Positions 36,181 through 46,143 of a DNA stretch of 64,000 nucleotides are shown piece by piece. Source of the stretch: Solimonas terrae. Its GTDB lineage: Bacteria > Pseudomonadota > Gammaproteobacteria > Nevskiales > Nevskiaceae. Location of the stretch: contig NZ_JAAMOW010000008.1 in NCBI RefSeq assembly GCF_011067135.1, positions 186,001-250,000 of the forward strand. The letters run 5' to 3'. A program made the translations under genes and the position numbers. Below the pieces are notes generated by a model. It was not told where the DNA came from and ran no database searches. It saw only the letters and a list, made by a program, of their open reading frames with translations. The stretch's first letter is position 1. Every line of letters begins with the position of its first letter.

Positions 36181-36678
36181 ATGTCTTTTCAGTACAAGAA
36201 CGTTTACTGGCTGTGGGCGAGCGCTCTGGTCATTCTGGTCGATCAGATCGCCAAGCAGCTGATCGTGCGCAACCTCAACTGGTACGACGTGGTGCCGGTG
36301 ATTCCGCACCTGAACATCGTCTACATGAAGAACACCGGGGCGGCGTTCTCGATGATGTCGGACGCCTCGCCGGTGCTGTTCGTGCTGCTCGGTGTCGGCG
36401 TCAGCATCGGCATCCTGCTGTGGCTGCGTCGTCATCCGCGCGATCAGCATCTGGTTGCCGTCGCGCTGTCGCTGATCATGGGTGGCGCGCTCGGCAATGT
36501 GATCGATCGCGTGACGCGCGGCTATGTCGTCGACTTCGTCGACTTCTACGTCGGCAGCTGGCACTTTGCAGCCTTCAACATTGCCGATTCGGCGATCAGC
36601 TGCGGCGCGGCGCTGCTGATTCTCGACATGCTGATCGACACCCTGCGCAGCCGTCGTTCGGTGAAGGCCGCCGGGTGA
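36181..36678 (+). CDS. lspA: Lipoprotein signal peptidase (signal peptidase II)
   Basis: A 165-residue inner-membrane aspartyl protease that removes signal peptides from prolipoproteins. It has four helices and the conserved boxes [25 protein letters not shown] and [12 protein letters not shown]; the catalytic aspartates are in VIDR and IADS. The stop overlaps the ATG of ispH. Clients in this window include BamE, the M19-like lipoprotein and the lipoprotein at the right edge. Confidence 0.98.
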   Translation: MSFQYKNVYWLWASALVILVDQIAKQLIVRNLNWYDVVPVIPHLNIVYMKNTGAAFSMMSDASPVLFVLLGVGVSIGILLWLRRHPRDQHLVAVALSLIMGGALGNVIDRVTRGYVVDFVDFYVGSWHFAAFNIADSAISCGAALLILDMLIDTLRSRRSVKAAG

Positions 36679-37640
36679 TGGATATCCTGCTCGCCAATCC
36701 GCGCGGTTTCTGTGCCGGCGTCGATCGTGCGATCGAGATCGTCGAACGGGCGCTCGAAGTGCTCGGCGCGCCGATCTATGTGCGTCACGAGGTCGTCCAC
36801 AATCGCTTCGTCGTCGAGAACCTGCGCGCCAAGGGTGCCGTGTTCGTCGAGGAAGTCGACGAAGTGCCGCAGGGAGCGACCTGCATTTTCTCGGCGCACG
36901 GTGTCTCGCAGGCGGTGCGCGAGGCGGCCAAGCAGCGCAATCTGACGATCTTCGATGCCACCTGTCCGCTGGTGACCAAAGTGCACATCGAGGTCAAACG
37001 CTATTCGCGCGAGGGGCGTGAGGTGGTGCTGATCGGCCATGCCGGACATCCGGAAGTCGAAGGCACGATGGGGCAGTTCGATGCGACATACGGCGGTGCC
37101 ATCCATCTGGTCGAGACGCCGGATGATGTTGCGCGCCTGCCGATCCGCCAGCCCGAGCGCATCGCCTTCGTCACGCAGACGACGCTGTCGATGGACGACA
37201 CCTCGAAGATCATCGACGCCTTGCGCGCGCGCTTTCCGCAGGTGCATGGCCCGCGCAAGGACGACATCTGCTACGCCACCCAGAACCGCCAGGACGCGGT
37301 CAAGGACCTGGCGTCGCGCTGCGATGTGCTGCTGGTCGTCGGCTCGCGCAACAGTTCCAACTCCAATCGCCTGCGCGAATTGGCGCAGAGCCGCGGCACG
37401 CCGGCGCATCTGATCGACGGCGCGCAGGACATCCAGCCCGAGTGGCTGGATGGCAAGCATCGCGTCGGCGTGACCGCCGGCGCCTCCGCGCCTGAAGTGC
37501 TGGTTCGCGAGGTGATCACCAAGCTCAAGCTGCACGGTGGTCTCGACGTGCAGGAACTGGCCGGTCGCGAAGAGCACGTGGTGTTCTCACTGCCGCCCGC
37601 GCTGCGCCGCGCGACCGGACCGACGCCGCAGGCTTCGTGA
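36678..37640 (+). CDS. ispH: 4-hydroxy-3-methylbut-2-enyl diphosphate reductase
   Basis: A 320-residue iron-sulfur enzyme for the last step of the MEP isoprenoid pathway, producing IPP and DMAPP. The three cluster cysteines are in [24 protein letters not shown] and [19 protein letters not shown] and [10 protein letters not shown] are also present. It overlaps lspA at the start and the thiO-like gene at the end by a few bases, so these genes are tightly coupled. Length is standard. Confidence 0.97.
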   Translation: MDILLANPRGFCAGVDRAIEIVERALEVLGAPIYVRHEVVHNRFVVENLRAKGAVFVEEVDEVPQGATCIFSAHGVSQAVREAAKQRNLTIFDATCPLVTKVHIEVKRYSREGREVVLIGHAGHPEVEGTMGQFDATYGGAIHLVETPDDVARLPIRQPERIAFVTQTTLSMDDTSKIIDALRARFPQVHGPRKDDICYATQNRQDAVKDLASRCDVLLVVGSRNSSNSNRLRELAQSRGTPAHLIDGAQDIQPEWLDGKHRVGVTAGASAPEVLVREVITKLKLHGGLDVQELAGREEHVVFSLPPALRRATGPTPQAS

Positions 37641-38590
37641 GTCCGGGCAAGGCGGTCGGCGGCGAACGCTTCGACGTCGTCATCGTCGGCGGGGGCGTCA
37701 TCGGCATGGCCTGCGCCGAAGCCTTGACGCGCGAGCCCGGCCTTCGGGTCTGCATTGTCGAGAAGGGCGATCTCGGCCGTGGCGCCTCCTGGGCCGGTGG
37801 TGGCCTGCTCAGTCCTCTGCCCCCCGATCAGTGTCCGGATGCCATCCGTCCGCTGCTCGAAGAAAGTCTCGCGCTGTATCCCGAATGGTGCGAGCGCCTG
37901 CAGCGCGAGTCCGGCATCGATCCGGAATACTGGGTCTGCGGCGGCGACTACCACAAGGCCGACGGCACGCACATCGAATACCCGCAGATGGCGCAAGTGC
38001 GCAATCCGCGCCTGATGAAAGCCCTGGCGGAGACGCTGCGTCGGCGGCGTGTAACCGTGCTGGAGCAAACCGCGGTCGCCGGCTGGCTGATCAGCGACAA
38101 CGTTCTGCGCGGTGTTCGTACCGCACGCGGCAACATCGGCTGCGAACGTGCGGTGCTGGCGGCGGGGGCATGGTCGTCACGATTGGGAGTCAGCGGCATC
38201 TCGCCGATCAAGGGCCAGATGCTGTTGCTGGCGGCCGAACCGGGCACGCTGCCACGCCCGCGCATCGGCGATGACGTCTATCTGATTCCGCGGCGCGATG
38301 GCTGCATCCTTGTCGGCAGCACGCTGGAAGATTGTGGCTTCGATTGTGTGCCGACACCCGAGGTCAGGGTGCTGCTGCGCGAGCGCGCACTGCGTCTCTG
38401 GCCGGCGCTTGAAGCGCTGCCGCTGCTGGCGCACTGGGCCGGCTTGCGACCGCACTGCAAGGACGAAAAGCCGATTCTGGGACCATCGGCCGACTGCCGC
38501 GGCCTCTTTGTTGCAACGGGCCACTTCCGTATCGGCATCACGCTGGCACCGGCCAGTGCGGCTCGAATCGTCGACTACCTCACATTCTGA
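37637..38590 (+). CDS. thiO: FAD-dependent glycine oxidase ThiO-like
   Basis: A 317-residue flavoprotein of the D-amino-acid oxidase superfamily. The N-terminal FAD motif is [18 protein letters not shown], followed by [35 protein letters not shown] and the C-terminal [20 protein letters not shown]. ThiO converts glycine to iminoglycine for thiazole synthesis. No other thiamine gene is adjacent, so the specific substrate is inferred from the family. The GTG start overlaps the ispH stop by four bases. Confidence 0.85.
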   Translation: MSPGKAVGGERFDVVIVGGGVIGMACAEALTREPGLRVCIVEKGDLGRGASWAGGGLLSPLPPDQCPDAIRPLLEESLALYPEWCERLQRESGIDPEYWVCGGDYHKADGTHIEYPQMAQVRNPRLMKALAETLRRRRVTVLEQTAVAGWLISDNVLRGVRTARGNIGCERAVLAAGAWSSRLGVSGISPIKGQMLLLAAEPGTLPRPRIGDDVYLIPRRDGCILVGSTLEDCGFDCVPTPEVRVLLRERALRLWPALEALPLLAHWAGLRPHCKDEKPILGPSADCRGLFVATGHFRIGITLAPASAARIVDYLTF

Positions 38591-38780
38591 GCCGGCCAAT
38601 TCCGTTCTCATCGCAAGAGCGGCGACGAAATGCGAACCAGTCGACGTTTTGCGTGCTGGTCACTGACTAGCATCGTTGCCATTGCGAGTGCCGCGGTGTT
38701 CGCGGCATGACGGTGATGGCCGGAATCGGGGGTTGCATTCGCTCATCGGCCGATCGCCGTCGTCGACCGGAGAACCTGCC

Positions 38781-39359
38781 ATGTGCAATGGACGCCTGCG
38801 ACAGCAAAGATCCGCACAGCGCGGATTGACGCTGATCGAACTGGTCATCGGTGTCGTGATCGCGTCGATCACCTTGAGCATCGCGGTGCCGACGTTTGAT
38901 CATGTCATGGCGCAGAACCGCCGGGCCGTGACGGCGAATCGCCTGCTGGCGGCGCTCGTTACTGCGCGTGAGACGGCGATCAGCCGCAACACACCTGTCA
39001 CGTTCTGTGCGGGCAATCCGAGCGAAGGCTGCCATGGCGACTGGCGCTTGCACGAATGGATGGTCTTCGTCGACGCCGATCACGACGGTCAGGTCGACGC
39101 CGGAGAATTCGTGAAAACGGTCGACAGTCTGTCGTCATCGGTGCGGGTCGGGATCAGCGGCAACGGCCCGTTCCGGCACGCGGTGATCTTCGAGCCCAGC
39201 GGCGCGGCGCAGACGCCGTCAGGTGCTTTTGCGGCCGGCCGATTGCGAATCTGCGCGAGCAAGCCGATGCAGGACGAAGCGACGGATCTCGTGCTGATCG
39301 GCAGTGGCCGAATCGAACCGGAGTCACGTGATTTTCCTGATGGTTGTCGGGCGATCTGA
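38781..39359 (+). CDS. Type IV pseudopilin FimT/GspH-like (first copy)
   Basis: A 192-residue pseudopilin. A basic leader (RLRQQRSAQRG) is followed by the prepilin peptidase site G-LTLIELVIGVVIASITLSIA, with Glu5 of the mature protein present. The C-terminal domain has Cys residues (TFCAGNPSEGCHGDW, LRICAS, PDGC). The start at 38781 has GGAGA upstream. It converges on pilE and is separated from the other minor pilin genes, so it may be a separately regulated extra minor pilin. The 190 bases before it hold no gene that I can see. Confidence 0.85.
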   Translation: MCNGRLRQQRSAQRGLTLIELVIGVVIASITLSIAVPTFDHVMAQNRRAVTANRLLAALVTARETAISRNTPVTFCAGNPSEGCHGDWRLHEWMVFVDADHDGQVDAGEFVKTVDSLSSSVRVGISGNGPFRHAVIFEPSGAAQTPSGAFAAGRLRICASKPMQDEATDLVLIGSGRIEPESRDFPDGCRAI

Positions 39360-39377
39360 AGCGCCCCTCGGCTGCGT

Positions 39378-39848
39378 CTACCAGCAGTCGCTGACCGTTC
39401 CGGTTCCGGTGACGTAGCGTTGGCCGGTCTGATCCAGTTTCAGCGTTCCACACTCGGCGTCGCGCGTCTGCTGCGCATCGATCGGCGCAGCTTTCAGCAT
39501 GTAGGTGGATTGGGTCACCGACTCGAACACGTAGCTGTAGTTCTTTCCGGTGTTCTGCGCCGAGGCACAGTCCATGTTGAGGGCCTGCAGCGCCGCACTG
39601 TTGAAATTGTTGCCGCTCGCGTCCTTGTCGTAGCGCAAGGTGGTCGTGTAGAGCCGTTCCATGTAGGTGGCGTAGTTGGACAGACAGGCTTCTCCCGCGC
39701 GACGCTGGGTGCGCGTGATCGACTTGACGTATGAGGGATAGGCGATCGCGGCCAGAATGCCGACGATCGCCACGACAACGACCAGTTCGATCAGGGTGAA
39801 TCCCGCCCGCGATTTGCTGCGTGCCCGATGCCTCTTTGGCCTGTTCAT
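39378..39848 (-). CDS. pilE: Type IV pilin PilE-like
   Basis: A 156-residue prepilin with a 15-residue basic leader, cleavage before FTLIELVVVVAIVGILAAIAYP, and Glu5 present. The C-terminal disulfide-region cysteines are in DAECGT and VSDCW. It is the last gene of the leftward minor-pilin cluster, 19 bases after pilY1. In Xanthomonadales-like clusters pilE occupies this place and acts in pilus assembly with PilV, PilW, PilX and PilY1. Confidence 0.9.
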   Translation of the reverse strand: MNRPKRHRARSKSRAGFTLIELVVVVAIVGILAAIAYPSYVKSITRTQRRAGEACLSNYATYMERLYTTTLRYDKDASGNNFNSAALQALNMDCASAQNTGKNYSYVFESVTQSTYMLKAAPIDAQQTRDAECGTLKLDQTGQRYVTGTGTVSDCW

Positions 39849-39867
39849 GTTTTGCTTTTCCGTCACT

Positions 39868-42800
39868 TCACTGTCCCAGCAATTCGCGCCACGACAGGCG
39901 TTCCAGTGTGCCGACGCTGCCTTTGGTGCCGACGTCGCCAGTCGACGCATTGTCGAAGCTGATCAGCATGGTGTTGCCAACGAAGATCGGGTTGTTCGGT
40001 ACGGAGCTGAAGCCGACACCCGCAACGACATAGACGTTGCCGCTGGAGTCGGTGATCTTGTCGCTGTTGTTGGAATTGCCGTCGCTGTCCTTGTCGAAGA
40101 GACCGTCGCCGTTGATGTCGAAAAACGTCGAGTTCGCCGTGCCGGTAAACGGATTGACCGCCATGATCCAGCCGCTGCCCGACGGATTGCACGGATCGGA
40201 GGATTCAGGAACGCGCGAAGTGCCGATCAGCAGGCTGCCCTGGAACTGGTTTGGCGTCACCATGCGTTCACCCTTGCCGGTCCCGCTCGGCGGCACCAGA
40301 TCGACATACCAGCCGGACTTGTTCGCCATGTCGCCGGCCGTGGCAGCGGAAATCGCGCGAGCTCCCAACGATGTGTCACTGGATGCGACTTCGGCGACCA
40401 CGGAACGTTGCCGTAGATAGCTGCGTCCGCTGCTGAGATGTGTCACGAGATTGGTTGGTTGACTCGGACCCGCCTGCGCAATGATCCCGTACCAGGTCTG
40501 CACGCTCAGATCGGCGAGATTGGTCTGGGTAAGGTACTTGCCGGTGCCGAAGAACAGCCACAGTGCGCCGGTGTCCGGATCCTTGCCGGCAAGGATGCCG
40601 GCTGTGATCGGCTGCGCGGCGCCGGTGCTGTCGACCGCATTGAACAGCGTCGATCCGGTCGTGCCGCTGAGTGCGAATGACCAGACCGTTCCGGTCAGAT
40701 CGCCGGCGTAGGCATTGGTGCTGATGCCGTTCGTGGCGTCGTTCATCCACACCGCGGGACCGGCTAGGCCATTGCCGGTGGTGGCGCTGGTCGTGCGCAC
40801 CGTAAGGGAGCCGGTCGTGATGGCAAACTGCAGCAGCGCCGCTGTGTCGGACGTGCTGTTGTAGCCGTTGCCGAGCAGTACCGACCAGCTACCATCGGCG
40901 GTTTGTGCGATGACCGGCTTGCCGACAATCTGGCCGATGTAGTTGCTGTTGGTCAGGCCGTCACCTGCCGAGCGCTCCCACAGAAAAGCCGGTGTTGCCG
41001 GATCGGTGATGTCGAACGCATATATGGCCTTCGCTGTTCCGCGACCGCTGGTGCCGACCAGCACGGTATGCCAGGCCGACGAGTAATAGACGTCGGCGAC
41101 AGTCAGTTCGCCGTCGTTGAAGTACTTGTGCGGAAGGCTGGTGCCGCCGTAGTTCGTATCGCTGAGGTCCTTGATGCCGGCCAGGATCACGGCGTTCGGC
41201 AGATAGGCGAAGACCTCGGCACCGGTGCTGGCGTTGAACGAGTGCAGCATGCCGTCATTGGCTGCGACGTAGATGCGCGGGCTGCGATTGAGCTTGTTCG
41301 CAGCAAAAGTGGTGTAACTCGAAGACCCCGAGAAAGTTTTTCCGAAGAACGCGTTGGCGTCCGGCGCGCCGACATAGACCGGCTGTGAATCGACGATGTC
41401 GCCGAGCGCGGTATCGCGGTTGCGGTAGGTGCCGCCGTTTTTCTCTTCATTGCTGGCGTCGCCGCGCAGATAGGCGATCACGGCGTTCTGTTCAGCCGCC
41501 GAAGCGCCCAGAGCGGTCTTCTGCGTGCTCGACAGATTGGGAGGCGCAGTGGTTGTGGTGGCGCCCGCGGTGAAATCGACGAACTGGGAGCCGGAGGCCG
41601 CGCTTGGATTGTAGGTCTTGATCACGCGGCTGGAGGCACTCGGCAGCACGGTCGATGCCGTCCAGCTCGGAGTCGGAGAGATCGCGCCCGTACTCGGATT
41701 GACCGTGAACGCCTTGAGATCACCTTTCCATTTGCCGGTGTAGTAGGTTGCCTGATACGTCACCGTTCCGGTTTCGAGCTTGGTGCTGTTGGCCGCAAGG
41801 CTCGCACCCGAACCAATGCGTTCGTTGACCCGCTTCAGTGCGTCGGTCAATGCGCTGGCAAACGCGTCCGGACTGGTTGCCGAGTAGAAGCCGCCATGAC
41901 CGTTGACGGCGGCGTGGGCCATGTCGGTGATGTTGTAGATGCTGTCCGAACTTGGCTGGGGCCAGCTGAAGCCGGAGATCGCAGCACCACCATTGGCCCA
42001 GTTGAATATCTGGTCGACCGTCGTGCCGCTCGGCGTGATGCCCGTCGGAGAAAAGCCGAGACCCAGCGTGAAGGTCGACATGTGCTGCCAGAAGGCCGGA
42101 TCTTCGGTGCTCGTCGGCACTTCGTTGTCGAGGTTGGTGCGCAGGTCGCTCAGCCAGTAATACATGGCGACGTCGGCGAGCGTCGTGCTGTTGTCGTCGG
42201 AATAGGGGGCCGTCGCCGAATAAACGTAGCTCTGTCCGTTGCTGCCGGTATGAGTGACGGAGGGCGTGGATGTCGTGGTGGTCGTGGTGACCGTGCAGGT
42301 CGATCCGCTCAGCGTGCCGCCGGAGTCGCAGCTGTACGTGCCGTTGTTGTAGTAGCTGCTGCCCTTTTTGCACTGTCCCTTGTGGCTGCCGCTGGTCTGC
42401 GGCGTGTAGCCGGTGGGACAGCTCAGGGTCGCCGTGTATGTGCTGGTTGATGTCGTGGTCGTCGACGTGCCCGGCGTACCGTCGACATTGGCCGTGTAAG
42501 GGTCGGAAGAGAGGCCGACGTTGCTGGTGCTTTCGTTCCAGAAACCGTCGGTGGTCAGAATCGTGTATGACTGGCGGCAGGCAAGCTCGACGGTCGAGCC
42601 GCTGGCCGATGTCGACTGCCAGGGCTGCGTGGTCATGTAGTACTGACCGACCGCGTTCAGCGCCTGACGCAGCGGCGTGCCGCCGCTGGCGCGCGCGCTC
42701 TGCAGCCAGGTCCAGAATTGCGACTTCTGTGTGCCGCTGGCACCACTGCCGATCGGCGAGACCTGCGCAACGTAGTTCGTGCCGCCGTTGTAACCGTCGC

Positions 42801-44004
42801 TGTAGCTGTAGCGTGACGAAGGCAGGTTGCTGTAGTTGCTGTTGCCACCACCACCGCCGTCGATCGAACCGAAGCCGAAACGGATCGTCGGGTCGAGCGA
42901 TGCAAACGCGTTCATCAGGCCGCTCTTCGCCATCAGTATGCGTGTGTGGTAGTACGAGAACCAGTTTGCGACGTTCTGCTGGGTCGTGCTGTCGTCGTGG
43001 CATACCGCCGACGTGACGGCGGGCGCCGAGCTGAATGGCGAATTCGGTGTCAGTGACGTGATCTGCGCGCAGGAGCCGGAAGTGCCGACATAATGTCGCG
43101 TATACGTGCTGCCGCTCTTCACCGTGTAGGTGAACATCGAAATCGTCGTCTGGCAGGTGACGTTGGACGAACCGGAATTGGCAAGGCTGTACGAAGACGG
43201 GCAGGTGGGATTGCCGCCGTTGCTTGACTGCACCGAGACGCTGATGCACATGCCCGGCGAGAAATCCGGGTAGCTCGTGTTCGGTGTGTAGCCGGAGCTG
43301 CAGCTCAGGTACGACGTGCTGGTGGATCCGCTGCTGCGTTTGCAGGTGATGCTGGTCGTATTGGCGTTGATCAGCGTGTTGTAGGTCGAGGAATTGCAGT
43401 ATGGCTGCCCGGCGCCGTTGCCGTTGTTGGTGGTCGAGGTGGTGACCCTGATGCACTTGCCGACGTTGCTCGAACCGCTCGTGTTGACGCTGTACCCGCT
43501 GCTGCAGCTCAGCTGCGACGGCTGCGAGATGGTGAAGCCTGCGGTGTACGTGACATCACTGGAGCTGCGACCCGAGCGACTGGTGTCGCTCGATCCGTCA
43601 TAGTTGCGCAGATCGACGGTCCCGGAGGTCTGGCTGAAGCCGTTGATCCAGGCTGACGTGAATGTTGCAGCGCTGTAGCGTGTTGCGCCGTCCGATTGAT
43701 ACGGTGCGCGATAGGTCGTCGCCGGATTGAAGTAGAGACCGTTGATGCTGGAACTCGCCAAAGCATCGTCGCTCGTGCTGCTCAGATAGCCGTAGTCCGG
43801 CATCACGTCCCAAGCCATCGATCCCGAGTCATCGAGCATCAGCACGATGTTCGGTGGCAGGGACTGCTGCACCGTTAGCGGAGACTGATCGACCGTTACG
43901 GCATGCGCAGCGGGCAGCAGGGTGGCAGCGAGCAGGCCGCAGGCAACAGCCAGCAGGTTGCTGAAGCGACGGCTGCTCGATCGGATGCGCTGGACTATTT
44001 TCAT
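39868..44004 (-). CDS. pilY1: Type IV pilus tip-associated protein PilY1
   Basis: A 1378-residue secreted protein with a signal peptide ending AAHA-VT (about residue 35). A von Willebrand A domain has the metal site DDSGSM near residue 58. The C-terminal third is the conserved PilY1 beta-propeller (LGDIVDSQPVYVG, RIYVAANDGMLHSFNASTG, YAFDITDPATPAFLW). A calcium-type loop, DINGDGLFDKDSDG, lies near the C-terminus. PilY1 controls pilus extension and acts in adhesion and surface sensing. The start at 44004 has GGAAG upstream. The VWA region carries a Ser/Thr-rich insert with Cys-bounded repeats (LSCSSGYSVNTSGSSNVGKC and similar), described under findings. Confidence 0.93.
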   Translation of the reverse strand: MKIVQRIRSSSRRFSNLLAVACGLLAATLLPAAHAVTVDQSPLTVQQSLPPNIVLMLDDSGSMAWDVMPDYGYLSSTSDDALASSSINGLYFNPATTYRAPYQSDGATRYSAATFTSAWINGFSQTSGTVDLRNYDGSSDTSRSGRSSSDVTYTAGFTISQPSQLSCSSGYSVNTSGSSNVGKCIRVTTSTTNNGNGAGQPYCNSSTYNTLINANTTSITCKRSSGSTSTSYLSCSSGYTPNTSYPDFSPGMCISVSVQSSNGGNPTCPSSYSLANSGSSNVTCQTTISMFTYTVKSGSTYTRHYVGTSGSCAQITSLTPNSPFSSAPAVTSAVCHDDSTTQQNVANWFSYYHTRILMAKSGLMNAFASLDPTIRFGFGSIDGGGGGNSNYSNLPSSRYSYSDGYNGGTNYVAQVSPIGSGASGTQKSQFWTWLQSARASGGTPLRQALNAVGQYYMTTQPWQSTSASGSTVELACRQSYTILTTDGFWNESTSNVGLSSDPYTANVDGTPGTSTTTTSTSTYTATLSCPTGYTPQTSGSHKGQCKKGSSYYNNGTYSCDSGGTLSGSTCTVTTTTTTSTPSVTHTGSNGQSYVYSATAPYSDDNSTTLADVAMYYWLSDLRTNLDNEVPTSTEDPAFWQHMSTFTLGLGFSPTGITPSGTTVDQIFNWANGGAAISGFSWPQPSSDSIYNITDMAHAAVNGHGGFYSATSPDAFASALTDALKRVNERIGSGASLAANSTKLETGTVTYQATYYTGKWKGDLKAFTVNPSTGAISPTPSWTASTVLPSASSRVIKTYNPSAASGSQFVDFTAGATTTTAPPNLSSTQKTALGASAAEQNAVIAYLRGDASNEEKNGGTYRNRDTALGDIVDSQPVYVGAPDANAFFGKTFSGSSSYTTFAANKLNRSPRIYVAANDGMLHSFNASTGAEVFAYLPNAVILAGIKDLSDTNYGGTSLPHKYFNDGELTVADVYYSSAWHTVLVGTSGRGTAKAIYAFDITDPATPAFLWERSAGDGLTNSNYIGQIVGKPVIAQTADGSWSVLLGNGYNSTSDTAALLQFAITTGSLTVRTTSATTGNGLAGPAVWMNDATNGISTNAYAGDLTGTVWSFALSGTTGSTLFNAVDSTGAAQPITAGILAGKDPDTGALWLFFGTGKYLTQTNLADLSVQTWYGIIAQAGPSQPTNLVTHLSSGRSYLRQRSVVAEVASSDTSLGARAISAATAGDMANKSGWYVDLVPPSGTGKGERMVTPNQFQGSLLIGTSRVPESSDPCNPSGSGWIMAVNPFTGTANSTFFDINGDGLFDKDSDGNSNNSDKITDSSGNVYVVAGVGFSSVPNNPIFVGNTMLISFDNASTGDVGTKGSVGTLERLSWRELLGQ

Positions 44005-44015
44005 GACAGCTTCCT

Positions 44016-44600
44016 TCACTGTTTGTACATCGCCTGCAAGGTCACGACGGCGCGTTCGCCGATGACGGCCGGATCACCGCTGCGGGCGGTGATCCGGTAG
44101 TAAACCGCTGTGGCGACGACACCCTGCGCGCCGTACTGAGAGGCATTGGCAGTCTGGCTGTACCCGGTGCTCGAGTTGGGGTCGGCATAGGTCCCCATGT
44201 TTTCGATCACGTACTGCGGTTGACCGGATGCGTTGCCAGCGGCGGTGAACGCGGCGGTGGTGACCGACTTGACGAACGTGCTGCTCGAATCAAGCTGGGT
44301 GAACGGATTGGCCTGGCAGACCGCACCGCCCTGACCGCAATTGCGGATATCGGTGGTTCCCGCCGTGAGTGCCTGCGCGCCGGCGGAAAGGCCGGCCTCT
44401 GCATTCTGGAACGCGACCTCGCGATCGTAGAAATTGCCGGTCATCCGCTGCTGCGTGGTCGTGCCGCGAATCGCGGCAAGGCCAATCAGCGTGACCAGGA
44501 TCAGCAGCACCAGCGCCACGACCAGCGCAATGCCGCTTTGCTGGCCGCGCGTTGCGCAGCTGACCAGTGCGTCGTTACCAAGGGCGAATGGCCGTTGCAT
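44016..44600 (-). CDS. pilX: Minor pilin PilX
   Basis: A 194-residue minor pilin. The N-terminal hydrophobic segment GIALVVALVLLILVTLIGLAAI follows a basic leader, and the position-5 Glu of other pilins is absent, as is usual for PilX. TTTQQRMTGNFYDREVAFQNAEAGL is a PilX family segment. It sits between pilW and pilY1 with 2- and 11-base gaps. It helps prime pilus assembly in the PilVWX-Y1 tip complex. Confidence 0.92.
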   Translation of the reverse strand: MQRPFALGNDALVSCATRGQQSGIALVVALVLLILVTLIGLAAIRGTTTQQRMTGNFYDREVAFQNAEAGLSAGAQALTAGTTDIRNCGQGGAVCQANPFTQLDSSSTFVKSVTTAAFTAAGNASGQPQYVIENMGTYADPNSSTGYSQTANASQYGAQGVVATAVYYRITARSGDPAVIGERAVVTLQAMYKQ

Positions 44601-44602
44601 GC

Positions 44603-45649
44603 TCAGTTCGCTCTGTTGCGCATCGTGATGGTCGTGGTCATCGTGCGCGAGATCGGCTTGGAGTCCGTGCCCGTGTGACGCTCCACACCTTCAAGCGTAA
44701 GGCTCAGCCTGACGATGTCCGCCGCCGCCCAGTTGGCGGTGCTGAGTGCATCGGCTGATCTGAAACTGTCATTGCCAATGCCCGGAACGTGATAGGTGAT
44801 CTGCATGTCCGTCACGTTGCGAACCATCTCCTGGGCAGTGGGCGTCGGTGTTCCGCCGCTGTTGACGAGCGTCTTGCGATACAACGATTTCGTGCCTTGC
44901 GGATTGGTGCCGATATACCAGTCGACAGCGAGCAACTTGGCAAGCTGCGAGTTGACGGCAAACTGGTAGGAATTGCCGGTGCAGACGGTTGGATAGCCGA
45001 GCCCGGAGGAGCAGTTGCCCGGCGTCACCGTGGTCGGCGAAGCGATGACGTAGGTGCTGCCGCTGATACTGGTGATCTGCGTGATGGCGGCGTGATCCGG
45101 ATCGCAGACGATGATGATGTCACCGGCGAGCAGGCCGGGGCTGCTTTCGTTGATCCGGAAACCCGGTGTCGTGAGATTGTGTTCGGCGATGCTCAGTGCG
45201 CTCGGGTTGGCGCCGATCAGCGCCAGCGAATCGGTCGTGCTGATCCTCTGCGCCGAGCCGGTGCCGGTCGTCACTGCCGGATCATTGTCGCCGTCGTTGT
45301 AGCCGCGTATCGGTGTGTCGAAATCGACATACCAGGCGGGTGTCGTGACGGCCGGTTTGGCGTTGTTGAGCACGTTGCCGACGCGGCCGGAGTTGCCGCA
45401 ACCGGTCAGGCCAGCCTGCCGCACATCGCGTGCGATCAGCTCGAATGCGATGCGCGCGTTCTCCTGTACCTGGCCGAGCGCCTGATTTGACCGATAAGAC
45501 TGCTTGTTCGAGAGGAACACCGACGTTGCCCCGCCGATGACCACGAGCCCGAGGACCATCGCGATCATCAGTTCGATGAGGCTGAAGCCGCGCTGCCGGG
45601 CAAAAGGCATGCGGATGACAAATGTCCTGTGCGGCCTCGCGCGGTTCAT
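44603..45649 (-). CDS. pilW: Minor pilin PilW
   Basis: A 348-residue minor pilin, long as is typical for PilW. The cleavage site is RG-FSLIELMIAMVLGLVVIGG, followed by SNKQSYRSNQALGQVQENARIAFELIARDVRQAG, a characteristic PilW segment. Its ATG overlaps the pilV stop (45646-45649), showing translational coupling. It takes part in the tip complex with PilV, PilX and PilY1. Confidence 0.92.
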   Translation of the reverse strand: MNRARPHRTFVIRMPFARQRGFSLIELMIAMVLGLVVIGGATSVFLSNKQSYRSNQALGQVQENARIAFELIARDVRQAGLTGCGNSGRVGNVLNNAKPAVTTPAWYVDFDTPIRGYNDGDNDPAVTTGTGSAQRISTTDSLALIGANPSALSIAEHNLTTPGFRINESSPGLLAGDIIIVCDPDHAAITQITSISGSTYVIASPTTVTPGNCSSGLGYPTVCTGNSYQFAVNSQLAKLLAVDWYIGTNPQGTKSLYRKTLVNSGGTPTPTAQEMVRNVTDMQITYHVPGIGNDSFRSADALSTANWAAADIVRLSLTLEGVERHTGTDSKPISRTMTTTITMRNRAN

Positions 45650-46143
45650 AGCATGGCCTTGGTGACGACGGTCTGGGCGCTGTTTCCGCCGGCACCGACG
45701 CGGCTGTCGTCGAAGGTGATCGTGACGGTACAGATGCCCGCCGTGCTGCAGCTGACGCGGCCGGTGGGGGCGGTTACGGCGCCGAGCGTCTTGCCGAGTT
45801 CGACACACCAGGCGTTCAACTGGCGGTTCGCCAGGGAGCTCAGGTCGGGACAGCCACTGCCGGTCGCGCTACCGGTGACGGTCTGGTTGTAGGAGCCGGT
45901 CAGGGCATTTGCGCGATCGCCGCGTATCGCATCGAGTATCGAGTAGCTGGCGACGACCGCCATCGAACGTGCCATCGAGCTGTTGTTCTGCGACAGCGCT
46001 CGTGTTTGCACGAGCGCAATGCCAAGCAAGCCTATCGACAGGATCAGCACGGCCACGAGAATCTCGACCAGGCCGACACCTCGCTGACGGTGTGCCGCGG
46101 CGCGGCGCGGCATCGCCTTATTGCTGGCAGGATGCTGGTTCAC
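45646..46143 (-). CDS. pilV: Minor pilin PilV
   Basis: A 165-residue minor pilin with cleavage at RG-VGLVEILVAVLILSIGLLGIALVQ and typical PilV continuation (SMARSMAVVASYSILDAIRGDR). The start is taken as GTG 46143, which overlaps the end of fimT; ATG 46113 is an alternative giving a shorter leader. It is the second gene of the leftward minor-pilin operon. Confidence 0.9.
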   Translation of the reverse strand: MNQHPASNKAMPRRAAAHRQRGVGLVEILVAVLILSIGLLGIALVQTRALSQNNSSMARSMAVVASYSILDAIRGDRANALTGSYNQTVTGSATGSGCPDLSSLANRQLNAWCVELGKTLGAVTAPTGRVSCSTAGICTVTITFDDSRVGAGGNSAQTVVTKAML

